From contig JBBSHS010000038.1 in assembly GCA_038232515.1 (NCBI GenBank), forward strand, positions 1 to 23,713: 23,713 nucleotides of DNA, in the 5' to 3' direction. The position numbers and the translations under genes are program-made. Within the stretch, counting starts at the first letter, position 1, and the number at the start of each line of letters is the position of its first letter. Source of the DNA: JBBSHS01 sp038232515 (GTDB lineage Bacteria; Actinomycetota; Acidimicrobiia; Acidimicrobiales; JAUJNH01). Positions 1 through 7,302 of the stretch are shown in pieces. The notes beneath the pieces were generated by a model, which was not told the DNA's origin, did not search any database, and saw nothing but the letters and a program-made list of their open reading frames with translations.

Positions 1-291
1 CACCCGGACGCCATCGGAGGGACCTTCAACATCGGTTTGGCCGAGGAGATTTCCATCCTGCAACTGGCTGAACTTATCGTGGCTCGTTGCGGGGACTCGT
101 CCGAGATCGTGCTTGTCCCCTATGATGAGGCCTACGAATCCGGCTTCGAGGACATGATGCGACGCGTGCCCGACACCACACGGTTGCGCAATCTCACAGG
201 CTGGGAGCCGAAGAGGACACTTGATCAGATCCTCCGGGAGACGATCGCCGAGGCTGAGCTGGCGCGGGCGGCGCTGGATTCGGACCGCTGA
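1..291 (+). CDS. NAD-dependent epimerase/dehydratase, C-terminal part (5' end outside window)
   Basis: The reading frame is open from the first base and ends in TGA, giving the last 96 residues of a protein. The segment GTFNIGLAEEISILQLAE matches the region of short-chain nucleotide-sugar epimerases/dehydratases that begins 'xFNIG' and precedes the C-terminal substrate-binding helices. The later R-V-P-D-T-T-R-L...L-T-G-W-E-P-K segment is the usual family ending, where a helix residue run is followed by 'GW.P'. The Rossmann fold and the catalytic Tyr-Lys lie upstream of the window, so the sugar substrate cannot be named. It sits 23 nt upstream of a WecA-like transferase on the same strand, which suggests a polysaccharide or glycan assembly operon. 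UDP-glucose/GlcNAc epimerase or dTDP-glucose dehydratase-type activities are equally possible. Confidence 0.85.
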   Translation, partial: HPDAIGGTFNIGLAEEISILQLAELIVARCGDSSEIVLVPYDEAYESGFEDMMRRVPDTTRLRNLTGWEPKRTLDQILRETIAEAELARAALDSDR

Positions 292-314
292 ACTGCCACC
301 AAGGGAAGACAAGA

Positions 315-1352
315 GTGACAGCACAGACGTGGAGAGCCATAGCATTGGGGCCTGCGGCCCTTGTGCTGACTGCTGTGCTGGTTCCATTCGTCCGGCAGTT
401 CGCCGTTGCCCGGGGCATCACCGACCACCCCAAATTGGATCGCTGGCACCGCGCACCAACGCCATACCTCGGCGGTGTGGCCATCGCCGTGGCGGTGGCG
501 TTGTGTTTCGGCTTCGCCCCCGCCTGGAAGATGCGGGCCGCGGTCCTCTTGGTGGCGGCGTTCTGCGTCGGCATGATCGGATTGGCCGACGATCTTCGCC
601 CGGTACGCCCGGTGCTTCGGGTCATCGCTGAGGCGCTGGCGGCCACCGCGGTATTTTTCGCCGGCGCCCGCACCAGGGTGTTCGGTGAACCCGGCGACTT
701 CATCATCACAGTGGGCTGGATCGTGGTGGTCACCAACTCCTTCAACCTCCTGGACAACGTCGACGGCGCCCTCTCCGGGGTGGGCGCCACCATCGCCGTG
801 GCGCTGGCCTTCGTCGCCATTTTGAACGGACAGATGCTGGTCGGAGCGCTCGCCGCCATCGTGGCCGGAGCCTGCCTCGGCTTCCTGGTACACAACTGGC
901 ATCCGGCCTCCATCTTCATGGGCGACGCCGGCTCACTGTTCGTCGGTTTCCTGCTGGCCGCCATCGGGCTCATGTTGCGCACCACTGCGGCCCCGGTCAC
1001 TAGCATCCTGGCGGTACTCCTCCTGGTCGGGCCGGCCCTCTTCGACACCGCGTTGGTCATGATCTCTCGCACATTTGCCCGGCGGCCGCTATCGGTGGGA
1101 GGGACGGATCACACATCGCACCGGTTGCTCAGACTCGGTCTCAGCCATCGCAGCATGACGTTGGTGCTGGTCGGCTTCAGCGCCATGTCCGCTGGGCTGG
1201 GGGCCGCCCTGGCCGGCCGCGTCCTACCAGCCCTACCGATCGCCATAGGAGTCGCCCCACTGGCCGTCGTCGCCCTCGCCCTTCTGCTTGCCGTGCCCGT
1301 CTACGACCGGGACGGCGTGTCCTCGGAGGCGTTCCCGGCTACGACCCAGTGA
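315..1352 (+). CDS. WecA/TagO/MraY-family undecaprenyl-phosphate glycosyl-1-phosphate transferase
   Basis: This is a 345-residue polytopic membrane protein of the glycosyltransferase 4 family. Such enzymes move a sugar-1-phosphate from a UDP-sugar to undecaprenyl phosphate on the inner face of the membrane. The family motifs appear in order: GLADD near residues 89-93 (Mg2+-binding Asp pair), NSFNLLDNVDG at 141-151, FMGDAGS at 201-207, and a His-rich loop GGTDHTSHRLL at 262-272. About ten hydrophobic segments surround them. The GTG start at 315 is preceded by AAGGGAAG at 301-308. The length fits WecA/TagO better than MraY. It follows the epimerase fragment closely, consistent with initiation of a wall teichoic acid-like, arabinogalactan-like or capsular polymer. 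The exact sugar (GlcNAc or another) cannot be read from sequence. Confidence 0.93.
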   Translation: MTAQTWRAIALGPAALVLTAVLVPFVRQFAVARGITDHPKLDRWHRAPTPYLGGVAIAVAVALCFGFAPAWKMRAAVLLVAAFCVGMIGLADDLRPVRPVLRVIAEALAATAVFFAGARTRVFGEPGDFIITVGWIVVVTNSFNLLDNVDGALSGVGATIAVALAFVAILNGQMLVGALAAIVAGACLGFLVHNWHPASIFMGDAGSLFVGFLLAAIGLMLRTTAAPVTSILAVLLLVGPALFDTALVMISRTFARRPLSVGGTDHTSHRLLRLGLSHRSMTLVLVGFSAMSAGLGAALAGRVLPALPIAIGVAPLAVVALALLLAVPVYDRDGVSSEAFPATTQ

Positions 1353-1417
1353 GGATTTGCTGCCGGCCGCCGATCTCATGAACCAATGGCGGGAATGGGG
1401 CGGGGCGGGTGCCCGAA

Positions 1418-1507
1418 TCAGCCGGTCGACACGCCGGCTGCTTCGCACGCTGCTGTCACCGGGAAACCGGCGGCCTTCTGGTCATCGACACACGCGAAGC
1501 GGGTCAC
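1418..1507 (-). pseudogene. IS3 OrfB N-terminal stub
   Basis: A GTG at 1507 overlaps the orfA stop as GTGA. It opens a frame reading V-T-R-F-A-C-V-D-D-Q-K-A-A-G-F-P-V-T, then AACEAAGVSTG and a TGA at 1418-1420. This is the typical beginning of IS3-family OrfB proteins, which continue with a Tyr-rich segment and the DDE integrase core over about 280 residues. Only about a tenth remains. The sequence beyond 1418 shows no integrase homology, so this is a deletion junction rather than a simple frameshift. The open frame was too short to be picked up by ordinary ORF calling. Confidence 0.75.
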
Positions 1508-1818
1508 GGTGTCGACTCCTTGATCCAGAAGGCCAGCGATCGTTTGAGCAGATCGCGTTCCATCCGCAGCTGCGCGTTCTCGGCCCGCAGGCCAGTGAAC
1601 TCGGCCCGCTCATCGGTGGTCAACCCGGTGCGTTCACCCCGCTCGACCCGTTCCAGACGCACCCAGTTCCCCAGGGTGCCATCGCTGATCGTCCCCAACG
1701 AGCGGGCCACGTCCGCGATCGACCGGCCCTCATCGAGGACCAGACCGACCGCGTCACGACGGAACTCAGGCGGATACTTCGAGGGCCGCCCGCCCCTGGA
1801 CTTCCTGCTACCAGACAT
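1504..1818 (-). CDS. IS3-family transposase OrfA
   Basis: This small DNA-binding protein, about 104 residues, belongs to an IS3-family element. After a basic N-terminus (S-R-K-S-R-G-G-R-P-S-K-Y-P-P-E-F-R) comes a helix-turn-helix around ADVARSLGTISDGTLGNWV. It ends with a leucine-zipper-like helix, TGLRAENAQLRMERDLLKRS, used for OrfA/OrfAB dimerisation. An ATG also exists at 1824 but directly abuts the AGGAGG ribosome site; the ATG at 1818 is 6 nt from that site and is preferred. Its stop overlaps the GTG of the orfB stub by 4 nt (GTGA). Compared with common family members, the HTH turn seems to carry one extra residue (LG-T-IS). Without a complete OrfB it cannot drive transposition. Confidence 0.9.
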   Translation of the reverse strand: MSGSRKSRGGRPSKYPPEFRRDAVGLVLDEGRSIADVARSLGTISDGTLGNWVRLERVERGERTGLTTDERAEFTGLRAENAQLRMERDLLKRSLAFWIKESTP

Positions 1819-1889
1819 GAACATCCTCCTAATCGAGATGTCCGCCCGACAGGGGGATGCTCAGCAGGTTGTAAAACCGGAAGCGGGCG

Positions 1890-2290
1890 GCTGATCTGTG
1901 CCGGCCTGCTGGCCCCGGCGTGAAAGGCGTCGCCCTGCGGTCGATGAAGGCCGGGCACGGCCTATGACGACCCCGTCCTCGGCAAGGACCCCAGCCGGCC
2001 GCGATGTCGAGCTATGTGCACACCATGTCCGACAACGGCGGCGTGCACATCAACTCGGGGATTACCAACCGCGCCTTTCACCTGGCCGCGCTTTCCCTGT
2101 GCGGCCATTCGTGGGACAAGGCTGGGCCCATCTGGTACGAGACCTTGCGGGACCCGGCGCTCAAGCCGAGCGCCGGCTTCCGGTCCTTCGCCCGGCTCAC
2201 CCTGCAGATCGCGGGCGCCATCACCGCGCCGGCGGCACCGAGGCGGCGGCCGTGAAGGACGCCTGGCACCAAGTGGGCGTCACCGTCTGA
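1890..2290 (+). pseudogene. Decayed M4 (thermolysin-like) metalloprotease, C-terminal remnant
   Basis: Pieces of a thermolysin-family C-terminal domain can be read in order, but in changing frames. They are LICAGLLAP at about 1891-1917, GVKGVALRSMKA at 1917-1952, AYDDPVLGKD at 1960-1989, then an open stretch from about 1992 including SDNGGVHINSGITNRAFHLA, HSWDKAGPIWYETL and FRSFARLTL. A final frame gives GGTEAAAVKDAWHQVGVTV and TGA at 2288-2290. The DNGGVH-NSG motif carries the conserved active-site His of M4 enzymes. At least four frame changes are needed within 400 bp. The HExxH zinc motif and the propeptide are absent. The IS3 fragment lies immediately upstream. Family assignment is confident; the enzyme is not functional. 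Confidence 0.82.
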
Positions 2291-2293
2291 AGG

Positions 2294-2524
2294 GTGGGCA
2301 ACGGGCCAGCGCAGTGGGGGCTCGACCGGGCGTGGCGGCGACGGAGCTTGAAACGGTCGATGGGGTTCGCGGCGATGGCGTTGGCCGTCACCGCCGTCGG
2401 CCATGTGTTCGAGCACGCCGGAACCCTCCGCTTGATGCCACCGGGCCTGGAGGACATCTTCCTCGGCTGGCCGTTCGCGGCGATGATCTTCATCATCGGT
2501 GCCGTCCTCATCCCCCGCGACTGA
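2294..2524 (+). CDS. Small membrane protein, two predicted transmembrane helices
   Basis: The ORF gives up to 76 residues from a GTG at 2294, or 54 from an ATG at 2360. The hydrophobic parts are MGFAAMALAVTAVGHVFEHA and WPFAAMIFIIGAVLIP, joined by a loop with PPGLEDIF. Codon third positions are almost all G or C from 2360 onward, as in a real gene of this genome. Neither start has a good ribosome site, so the N-terminus is uncertain; the Arg-rich stretch WRRRSLKRS just before Met23 could be a true cytoplasmic tail. I do not recognise the family. It follows the M4 remnant by only 3 nt, so it may have belonged to that transcription unit. Confidence 0.55.
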   Translation: MGNGPAQWGLDRAWRRRSLKRSMGFAAMALAVTAVGHVFEHAGTLRLMPPGLEDIFLGWPFAAMIFIIGAVLIPRD

Positions 2525-2594
2525 GTTCCCGGCGGTCGGCCAGCGGTCAGCCAAGGCGGCTGCTTACCGGGCGCCGAGCGGGCGCCCGGACCGG

Positions 2595-3569
2595 TCAGGG
2601 GTTGAACACGCACGCCGGCGTGCCCGTCCGGCCCCGGTTGGCGGACCAGACGTTGTTGTCACAGTTGGCGTTGCCGTCGCGCAGGTCGAACTGGCCGTTG
2701 CCCGACGAGGAGTTGCGCAGGACCTGGTTGTCGTGGGCACCGACGGGGATGGCGCCCGCCCGGCCCCGCAGGAAGATCCCGTTGGCACCGTTGCGGCCCA
2801 CGTTGTTGGCCTCGATGGTGTTGCGGGCGCCCCCGGCGAAGACGGTGATGCCGTCGAGGCGGTTGGCCAGCACCTGGTTGGAACGGATCTGGTTGTCGCT
2901 GCCGTTGGCGAACACCTGGATGCCGAAGTCGCCGCTGCCGGAGACGAAGTTGCCGGAGACGGTGTTGTCGTCCGAGGCGGTGCCGGCGTTGAAGTTGTTC
3001 TCCAGCCGGATGCCGGCCGTGTTGGTGGGCGACTGGTTGTTGTCGATGATCTGGTTGCCGGCGATGACGTTTCCGTCCGACGTGATCAGGCCGATCCCGT
3101 CGTAGGGCCCGTTGTTGCGGATCTGGTTGCCCTTGACGACGTCGTTGTTGCTGCTGAACAGGGCGACGCCGTCACCGAAGTCGCTCTCGAAGTCGCCCCG
3201 GTTGTCGACCAGCCTCATGTTGGCGACGGTGTTGCCGGAGCCGAAGTCGATGGCCACACCGGCGTCGAACTGCGTGACGGTGCCGTTCCTGATGGTGACG
3301 TTGCTGCGGTTGACGAGCCGGATGCCGGCGCCCTCGCCGGTGCCGGCGGTACCGGAGATCGTGTGGCCGTTGAGGTCCAGCGTGATGCCGTCGGCTCCGA
3401 TCCGGATCCCCTCCCCGCTGCAGGGGCCGATGTCGTTGGCCAGGACCGTGCTGGCCGTGATGGTCTGCCCGCACGCCAGAGCGGCGGCCTAGGCGGGCCC
3501 GGCCGCCAGCCCCATCATCAGCAGCGTGGCACCGCCCGCGGTGGCCATTGCCCGCTGTAACAGCCTCAT
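2595..3569 (-). pseudogene. Secreted right-handed beta-helix protein interrupted by an amber codon
   Basis: An ATG at 3569, preceded by AGGAAGG at proper spacing, opens a Sec signal peptide: M-R-L-L-Q-R-A, then a hydrophobic core ending in GLAAGPA. The next codon, at 3489-3491, is TAG. The same frame then continues without interruption to 2595 as about 297 residues of NosD/pectate-lyase-like beta-helix repeats, with Asn ladders such as GNTVANMRLVDN, DNTVSGNFVSGSG and NTIEANNVGRNGANGIFLRG. A Cys pair occurs near the start (LACGQTI and IGPCSGEG). The TAG sits where a signal-peptidase site Ala-x-Ala would be, and Gln (CAG to TAG) is the most economical ancestor. An internal GTG at 3257 could start only a 220-residue truncated form without a signal. 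Substrate is unknown; parallel beta-helix proteins often bind or cleave polysaccharides. Confidence 0.8.
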
Positions 3570-3672
3570 GGGATCGCGCCTTCCTGTCCTATGGTCGTCG
3601 TCATGTTAGACGCTCGGCCGCAGCCGCGCCTCGGCTAAGCTAAGTAAGGCATGACTCTACCGCCAGGAAGCT

Positions 3673-3690
3673 AACTAACTCAAGTTAGTT
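3673..3690. promoter_or_regulatory. Perfect palindrome overlapping the M15 peptidase stop codon
   Basis: AACTAACT, a 2-nt centre (CA), and AGTTAGTT form an exact inverted repeat. It overlaps the TAA stop (3685-3687) of the M15 peptidase gene and lies about 105 nt upstream of the beta-helix gene start, on the same strand. The sequence is AT-rich against a GC-rich background. It could be an operator for the downstream gene or a weak terminator; there is no T-run, so an operator is slightly favoured. Function is inference. Confidence 0.4.
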
Positions 3691-4962
3691 TCCATTAGTA
3701 GACCAGTGCCACGGTTCGCTCGGCAGGTTGCGTAGCCCGAAGCGGGCGGCGTTGCCGTTCAACCACTGCCAGGCCGGATTGCTGTGGCTGCTGATGAGCG
3801 AGCCGTTGTTGGTGAAGTCGATGGCCAGCCCCTGCTCGTGCATGGACGAGCCCGGCTTGGCTGTCGGCGGCGAGCAGGCCGACGCCGGCTTGTTGTAGAC
3901 GTCGCCGCCGCAGTTGGCCTTGCGTGTGGCGATCTGCTCAGAGGGGCTGCGGTAGCCGCCCCCGCCGAGGTGGAAGCCCGCCTGGCTGGCCGCGGAGAGG
4001 AGGGCGCCGACCTGGCCGGCGATGGACGCGTTCACGGTGATGCCGCCAACCGTGACGAGGCTGATGCCGCCGCTCGACGACCTGGCCCCCATCGCCACTG
4101 CCCCAGCTGAGCCGCCGCTCGAACGCGAGCCGTTGCTGGCGGCAGCGGCGGGAGCAGAAGCAGCCGACGCCGCCGACGCCGCCGACGCCGCCGACGCAGC
4201 CGCCGCAGCCGCCGCAGCCGCCGCAGCCGCTGCCTCCTGGGCCACCTGGGTGCCCAGCTGGGCGTCCTGGGCGTTGAGCTGTCCGATGTCCGACATTCCC
4301 GCTGCGATCTTCTGCTCGTAGGCGTCCGCCAGCCGCTGCTGCTGTTGTTGGTCGCCCTGCAAGCGGGCCAGTTGGGCGGCCGCCTCCTGCCTCCTCCTGG
4401 CCGCCAGGGACGCGGCATCCTGGGCCTGGGCCCGGGCTTCGTCGAGGGCGAGGCGGGCGGCGCGGGCCGCATCGAGAACGTTGGCCTGAGACCCCGACCG
4501 CAGGTGCTCGTACTCCAGCTTGCGGGCGGTCTCGGCGATGTCGTCGACGGCCACGCCCCCGGAGCTGGTGCCGCGAACCTGTGGGTCGGCGTAGGCGTGG
4601 ATGGCGTTGGCCACCAGCGCCTGCCTGGCGCCCTGAAAACGACCGGCGGCGGCGTTGGCCACCTGCACCGCCTGCTGGGAGGCGACGCTGGCCGCCGCCG
4701 CCTGCTGCTGGGCGCCGCCGAGCTGGGCCGTCTGGCCCCGGACTTCGGCATCAGCGGCATCGAGGGCCTGCTGCACCTGCTGGTTGCTGGCCTTGAGCAC
4801 GTTGACCTGACCGGCCACCTGGGCCCTTTGATCACGGACCTTCTGCTGCCGCTGACGGGCATCGTCGGCACGTGCCGGGGCGGCGACGAAGGTGGACAGA
4901 GCTACCGCGAGTGCCAGGACGCCAGTCACCCGAGCCGCCGGAAAGCGGCTTGCCACCCACAT
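3685..4962 (-). CDS. Secreted coiled-coil M15/VanY-type peptidoglycan peptidase
   Basis: The 425-residue protein starts at an ATG with a Sec signal peptide ending APARA (about residues 28-32). Residues 33-240 form a long Gln/Ala-rich coiled coil. An Ala/Ser linker built on a 9-bp DNA repeat follows. The C-terminal domain is of the D-Ala-D-Ala carboxypeptidase (VanY, M15B) type: GGGGYRSPSEQ with the conserved Arg, SMHEQGLAIDF with zinc ligands His375 and Asp382, and EPWHW with Glu416 and His419. All expected catalytic residues are present. It should act outside the membrane, trimming or cleaving peptidoglycan stem peptides. The NlpC/P60 gene with the same coiled-coil-plus-peptidase layout lies 80 nt upstream on the same strand, so the two probably form a cell-wall remodelling operon. 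Dipeptidase versus carboxypeptidase activity cannot be decided. Confidence 0.9.
   Translation of the reverse strand: MWVASRFPAARVTGVLALAVALSTFVAAPARADDARQRQQKVRDQRAQVAGQVNVLKASNQQVQQALDAADAEVRGQTAQLGGAQQQAAAASVASQQAVQVANAAAGRFQGARQALVANAIHAYADPQVRGTSSGGVAVDDIAETARKLEYEHLRSGSQANVLDAARAARLALDEARAQAQDAASLAARRRQEAAAQLARLQGDQQQQQRLADAYEQKIAAGMSDIGQLNAQDAQLGTQVAQEAAAAAAAAAAAAASAASAASAASAASAPAAAASNGSRSSGGSAGAVAMGARSSSGGISLVTVGGITVNASIAGQVGALLSAASQAGFHLGGGGYRSPSEQIATRKANCGGDVYNKPASACSPPTAKPGSSMHEQGLAIDFTNNGSLISSHSNPAWQWLNGNAARFGLRNLPSEPWHWSTNGN
4163..4225. repeat. Coding 9-bp tandem repeats (poly-Ala/Ser linker)
   Basis: Four copies of GCCGACGCC (the last ending in A), at 4163-4198, are followed by three copies of GCCGCCGCA at 4199-4225. 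On the coding (minus) strand they encode an alanine run followed by repeated Ser-Ala-Ala. Because the unit is a multiple of three, copy-number change would alter the linker length between coiled coil and peptidase domain without shifting the frame. Confidence 0.85.
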
Positions 4963-5042
4963 GAGGCTGAGATCCTAACCGTGATGGCCGGGGTGGCCGG
5001 GTTTGGGGTGCTGAAGGGCACGACCAAGCCCACACCCTGGCG

Positions 5043-6401
5043 TCAGGGACGCGCTGCACCCACGAAGTCGGAGCGGGAGATCGACGCGTAGCGCACGTTG
5101 GTACCGGTGTGGGCGGCCTCGATCATCTGCCCACCGCCCACGTACAGGCCGACGTGGTGGATGGGCGACCCGAAGAACAGCAGGTCGCCCGGTTGCAGGG
5201 CGTTGGCCGACACGTGGGGCAGCGACGAGTACTGGGCCGCCGATGAGTGCGGGAGCGACACGCCGGCCGCCCGCCAGGCGAACATGGTCAGACCGCTGCA
5301 GTCGAAGCTGTCCGGACCGGCTCCTGCCCACAGGTAGGGCTTGCCCAGCTGCGCCTTTGCCGTGCTCACCGCCAGAGCCGCACCACGGGCGGACGGCGGG
5401 TTGGACGTGCCCGATGGCGGGTTTGACGTTCTGGGCGGCGCGGCCGAGGTGGCCGGCCGCGAAGCGACGGGGTGGGACGTGGGTGCCACGTCGGTGCGGA
5501 CGGGGTTGGCAGCCGGGTTGGTGGCGGTCGGCCGGGCCGGGACCGGACCGGGTTGAGCGGCGGCGGCCGCCGCCGCCGGGCGCCCGCTCGTCGGTGCCGA
5601 CACGTCAGGCCCGTCATTCGGTCCGGCGGGGGCCGGTCGGGCCGAACCAGCCTGTGCGCTGCCGGCGGAGGCGGCTCTGGCCATGGGCACGACGGCCGAT
5701 GCCGCCGAAGACAGGACGGTGTCCGGCGTACTCCGCTGGTCGGCCCCATCCAGTGGTTGGTCCTGGACCTGGGCCAGCAGCTTCTCGTCAGCCGCCACCG
5801 CCGACTCGGCAGACGCCCTGCCGATGGCTACCCGTCGGGTTGCATCGGCCGCCTCCTGGGCCGCCGTTGCCGCCTGGGCCTGCCGGCGCTCCAGGTCGCC
5901 GTGCCTGTTCCTGGCCCGTTGCAGAAGGTCACGTTGCTGGGACAGGCCGACGCTGACGTACTGGTGGGCGACGGCCATCTCGTCGGGATCAGCTTTGGCG
6001 GTGAGCACCACCGCCGGCCCCGGCCCACGGACATAGGCGGTCACCGCCGCGCTGCGCAGAACGCCGTCGACGCTGCGGGCCCGGCTGGCGGCTCCTTCGG
6101 CGCCACGTTGGAACCCGGCCAGTTGACGGTCGGCCTCCTGCTGGGCCAGCACGGCCCGGTCGTACTGCTCGGCCAGCACGCTGATGCGCTCGCCCTGGCT
6201 GTCGATCTGACGGGCGAGGTTCTGTGCCTGCACCCGTTGACGGGGCTGGACGTCGTCCGCCGCCGCCGGCCCGGCCCGCAGGCCTCCAAGCAGCGACAGA
6301 AGGACGGCGGCCACGGCGAGCCTCACAGCCCCCGCTCGCACTGTGCCCGCGACTGCTGTGTCTGATGTTCTAGAAGTGGTCAATGTGCGCAAGCTTGCCA
6401 T
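5043..6401 (-). CDS. Secreted NlpC/P60 peptidoglycan endopeptidase (RipA-like)
   Basis: This 452-residue protein begins with a long signal segment (hydrophobic core LAVAAVLLSLLGGL, cleavage near GPAAA|DD). Residues 50-210 form a coiled coil, followed by a disordered Pro/Ala/Ser/Thr linker. The C-terminal NlpC/P60 domain contains AKAQLGKPYLWAGAGPDSFD, then CSGL with the catalytic Cys368, the HHVGLYVG strand with His416, and His431 in AAHTG as third polar residue. The family cleaves the D-Glu-(L-Lys/DAP) bond in stem peptides. Layout and length resemble RipA/CwlO-type daughter-cell separation hydrolases, whose coiled coil is usually inhibitory or binds an FtsEX-type partner. The partner is not in this window. 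The ATG at 6401 is the only start that keeps the full signal peptide. Confidence 0.92.
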   Translation of the reverse strand: MASLRTLTTSRTSDTAVAGTVRAGAVRLAVAAVLLSLLGGLRAGPAAADDVQPRQRVQAQNLARQIDSQGERISVLAEQYDRAVLAQQEADRQLAGFQRGAEGAASRARSVDGVLRSAAVTAYVRGPGPAVVLTAKADPDEMAVAHQYVSVGLSQQRDLLQRARNRHGDLERRQAQAATAAQEAADATRRVAIGRASAESAVAADEKLLAQVQDQPLDGADQRSTPDTVLSSAASAVVPMARAASAGSAQAGSARPAPAGPNDGPDVSAPTSGRPAAAAAAAQPGPVPARPTATNPAANPVRTDVAPTSHPVASRPATSAAPPRTSNPPSGTSNPPSARGAALAVSTAKAQLGKPYLWAGAGPDSFDCSGLTMFAWRAAGVSLPHSSAAQYSSLPHVSANALQPGDLLFFGSPIHHVGLYVGGGQMIEAAHTGTNVRYASISRSDFVGAARP

Positions 6402-6480
6402 GGTCAGGCGTCGAACCCAAGGCGAAGCGTCGACCGAGCCCGAACCGAGCTGGCCACAAGGCCCGATCCCAGCCCCTGGG

Positions 6481-6642
6481 AGTCCGCCCAGGGGGGGTAG
6501 CGGGTCTCTCTGCCGGCCCGCTCACCGGCGGCCGGGCCGGCATCAGCCCGCGCCCCGAGTACTTGGCGATGGCCTGACGGCTGATGGGGAAGTGATGCGC
6601 CAACTGGGTTGCCGTGGCCACCCCCTCGCCGGCCCTGGCGAC
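6481..6642 (-). pseudogene. ArsR-family winged-helix regulator remnant
   Basis: Directly after the ClpP stop, and in the same frame, one reads ARAGEGVATATQLAHHFPIS then RQAIAKYS. This is the recognition-helix region of ArsR-type HTH regulators (ATxLA..LP.(S/T)RQA(I/V)AKH). Around 6555 the homology moves to another frame: ARADAGPAAGERAGRETRYP, the wing and following strand of the same domain. Neither end of a normal 100-residue ArsR protein is present. The fragment could be read as an independent 83-residue ORF from a GTG near 6621, but that product would lack half the domain. It is most likely a dead piece of a regulator gene. Confidence 0.6.
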
Positions 6643-6645
6643 GCC

Positions 6646-7299
6646 CTACGTGGGCGGGGCTACCGCCGCCACCTTCTCGACCACCTTGTCCACGAAGCCG
6701 TACTCGACGGCCTCCTCGGCGGTGAACCATCGGTCGCGATCGGAATCGGTTTCGATGCGCTCGACCGGCTGACCGGTGTGCAGAGCGATGCGCTCGGCCA
6801 TCATGCGCTTGAGGTAGATGATCTGTTCTGCCTGGATGGCGATGTCGGCGGCCTGGCCCTGCATCTGGCCCGACGGCTGGTGCATGAGGATCCGCGAGTG
6901 GGGCAGGGCGTAGCGCTTGCCCGGGGTACCGGCGCACAGGAGGAACTGCCCCATGGACGCGGCCAGGCCCATGCAGGTGGTGCTGACGTCGCACGGCACG
7001 AGCTGCATGGTGTCGTACACGGCCAGGCCGGATGTGACGGACCCCCCTGGGGAGTTGATGTACAGGCTGATGTCCTTGTCGGTGTCCTCGGCCGCCAGCA
7101 GCAGCAGCTGGGCGCAGATGAGGTTGGCCGACTGGTCGTCCACCTGGGAACCCAGGAAGACGATGCGTTCGCGCAACAGGCGCTGGTAGATGTCGCCCAT
7201 CAGGTCGCCTGTCCGCATCTGGGCGGTCACGTCGAGCATGGTCGTGAGGGTAGTGCCGTTCCCGGGCCTGGCGGCATGGCCGCCCGCGGGCAGGGCCAT
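6646..7299 (-). CDS. clpP: ATP-dependent Clp protease proteolytic subunit ClpP
   Basis: The 217-residue product is a serine peptidase of family S14. Ser115 in GLAASMGQF, His140 in HSRILMHQP and Asp189 in ETDSDRDRW form the catalytic triad, with exactly the spacing of E. coli ClpP. The oxyanion-hole loop INSPGGSVTSG is also present. ClpP tetradecamers degrade proteins unfolded by ClpX or ClpC; no Clp ATPase or second clpP is next to it, unlike the usual clpP1-clpP2-clpX cluster of actinobacteria. The ATG at 7299 lies 3 nt after the stop of the lipoprotein gene, indicating translational coupling. An ATG at 7239 (residue 21) would give the more usual N-terminus, and neither start has a clear ribosome site. 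This may be an additional paralogue rather than the housekeeping copy. Confidence 0.95.
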   Translation of the reverse strand: MALPAGGHAARPGNGTTLTTMLDVTAQMRTGDLMGDIYQRLLRERIVFLGSQVDDQSANLICAQLLLLAAEDTDKDISLYINSPGGSVTSGLAVYDTMQLVPCDVSTTCMGLAASMGQFLLCAGTPGKRYALPHSRILMHQPSGQMQGQAADIAIQAEQIIYLKRMMAERIALHTGQPVERIETDSDRDRWFTAEEAVEYGFVDKVVEKVAAVAPPT

Positions 7300-7302
7300 C
7301 GG

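Larger units (their letters stand above)
1418..1863 (-). mobile_element. Truncated IS3-family insertion sequence (left end, orfA and orfB stub)
   Basis: The element holds a complete orfA and only the first 29 codons of orfB on the minus strand. Its left end is probably the TGAGCATCCCCCTG read on the minus strand from 1863, since IS3-family ends begin with TG; this end is an inference. Homology to orfB stops near 1420, and nothing resembling the integrase core (DDE) domain follows, so the copy is dead. It lies against a decayed M4 protease, suggesting that insertion and later deletion shaped this junction. No target-site duplication can be identified because the other end is missing. Confidence 0.75.

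Noticed and set aside
2499..3560. Long plus-strand ORF of 353 codons opposite the beta-helix gene
   Set aside because: It is rich in Val/Gly/Asp without domain features and is the mirror of the beta-helix frame in GC-rich DNA.
3635..3660. DtxR/IdeR-like iron box suggested by the CTAAGCTAAG direct repeat near 3637-3646
   Set aside because: The sequence is a direct repeat and lacks the symmetric half sites of the IdeR consensus.
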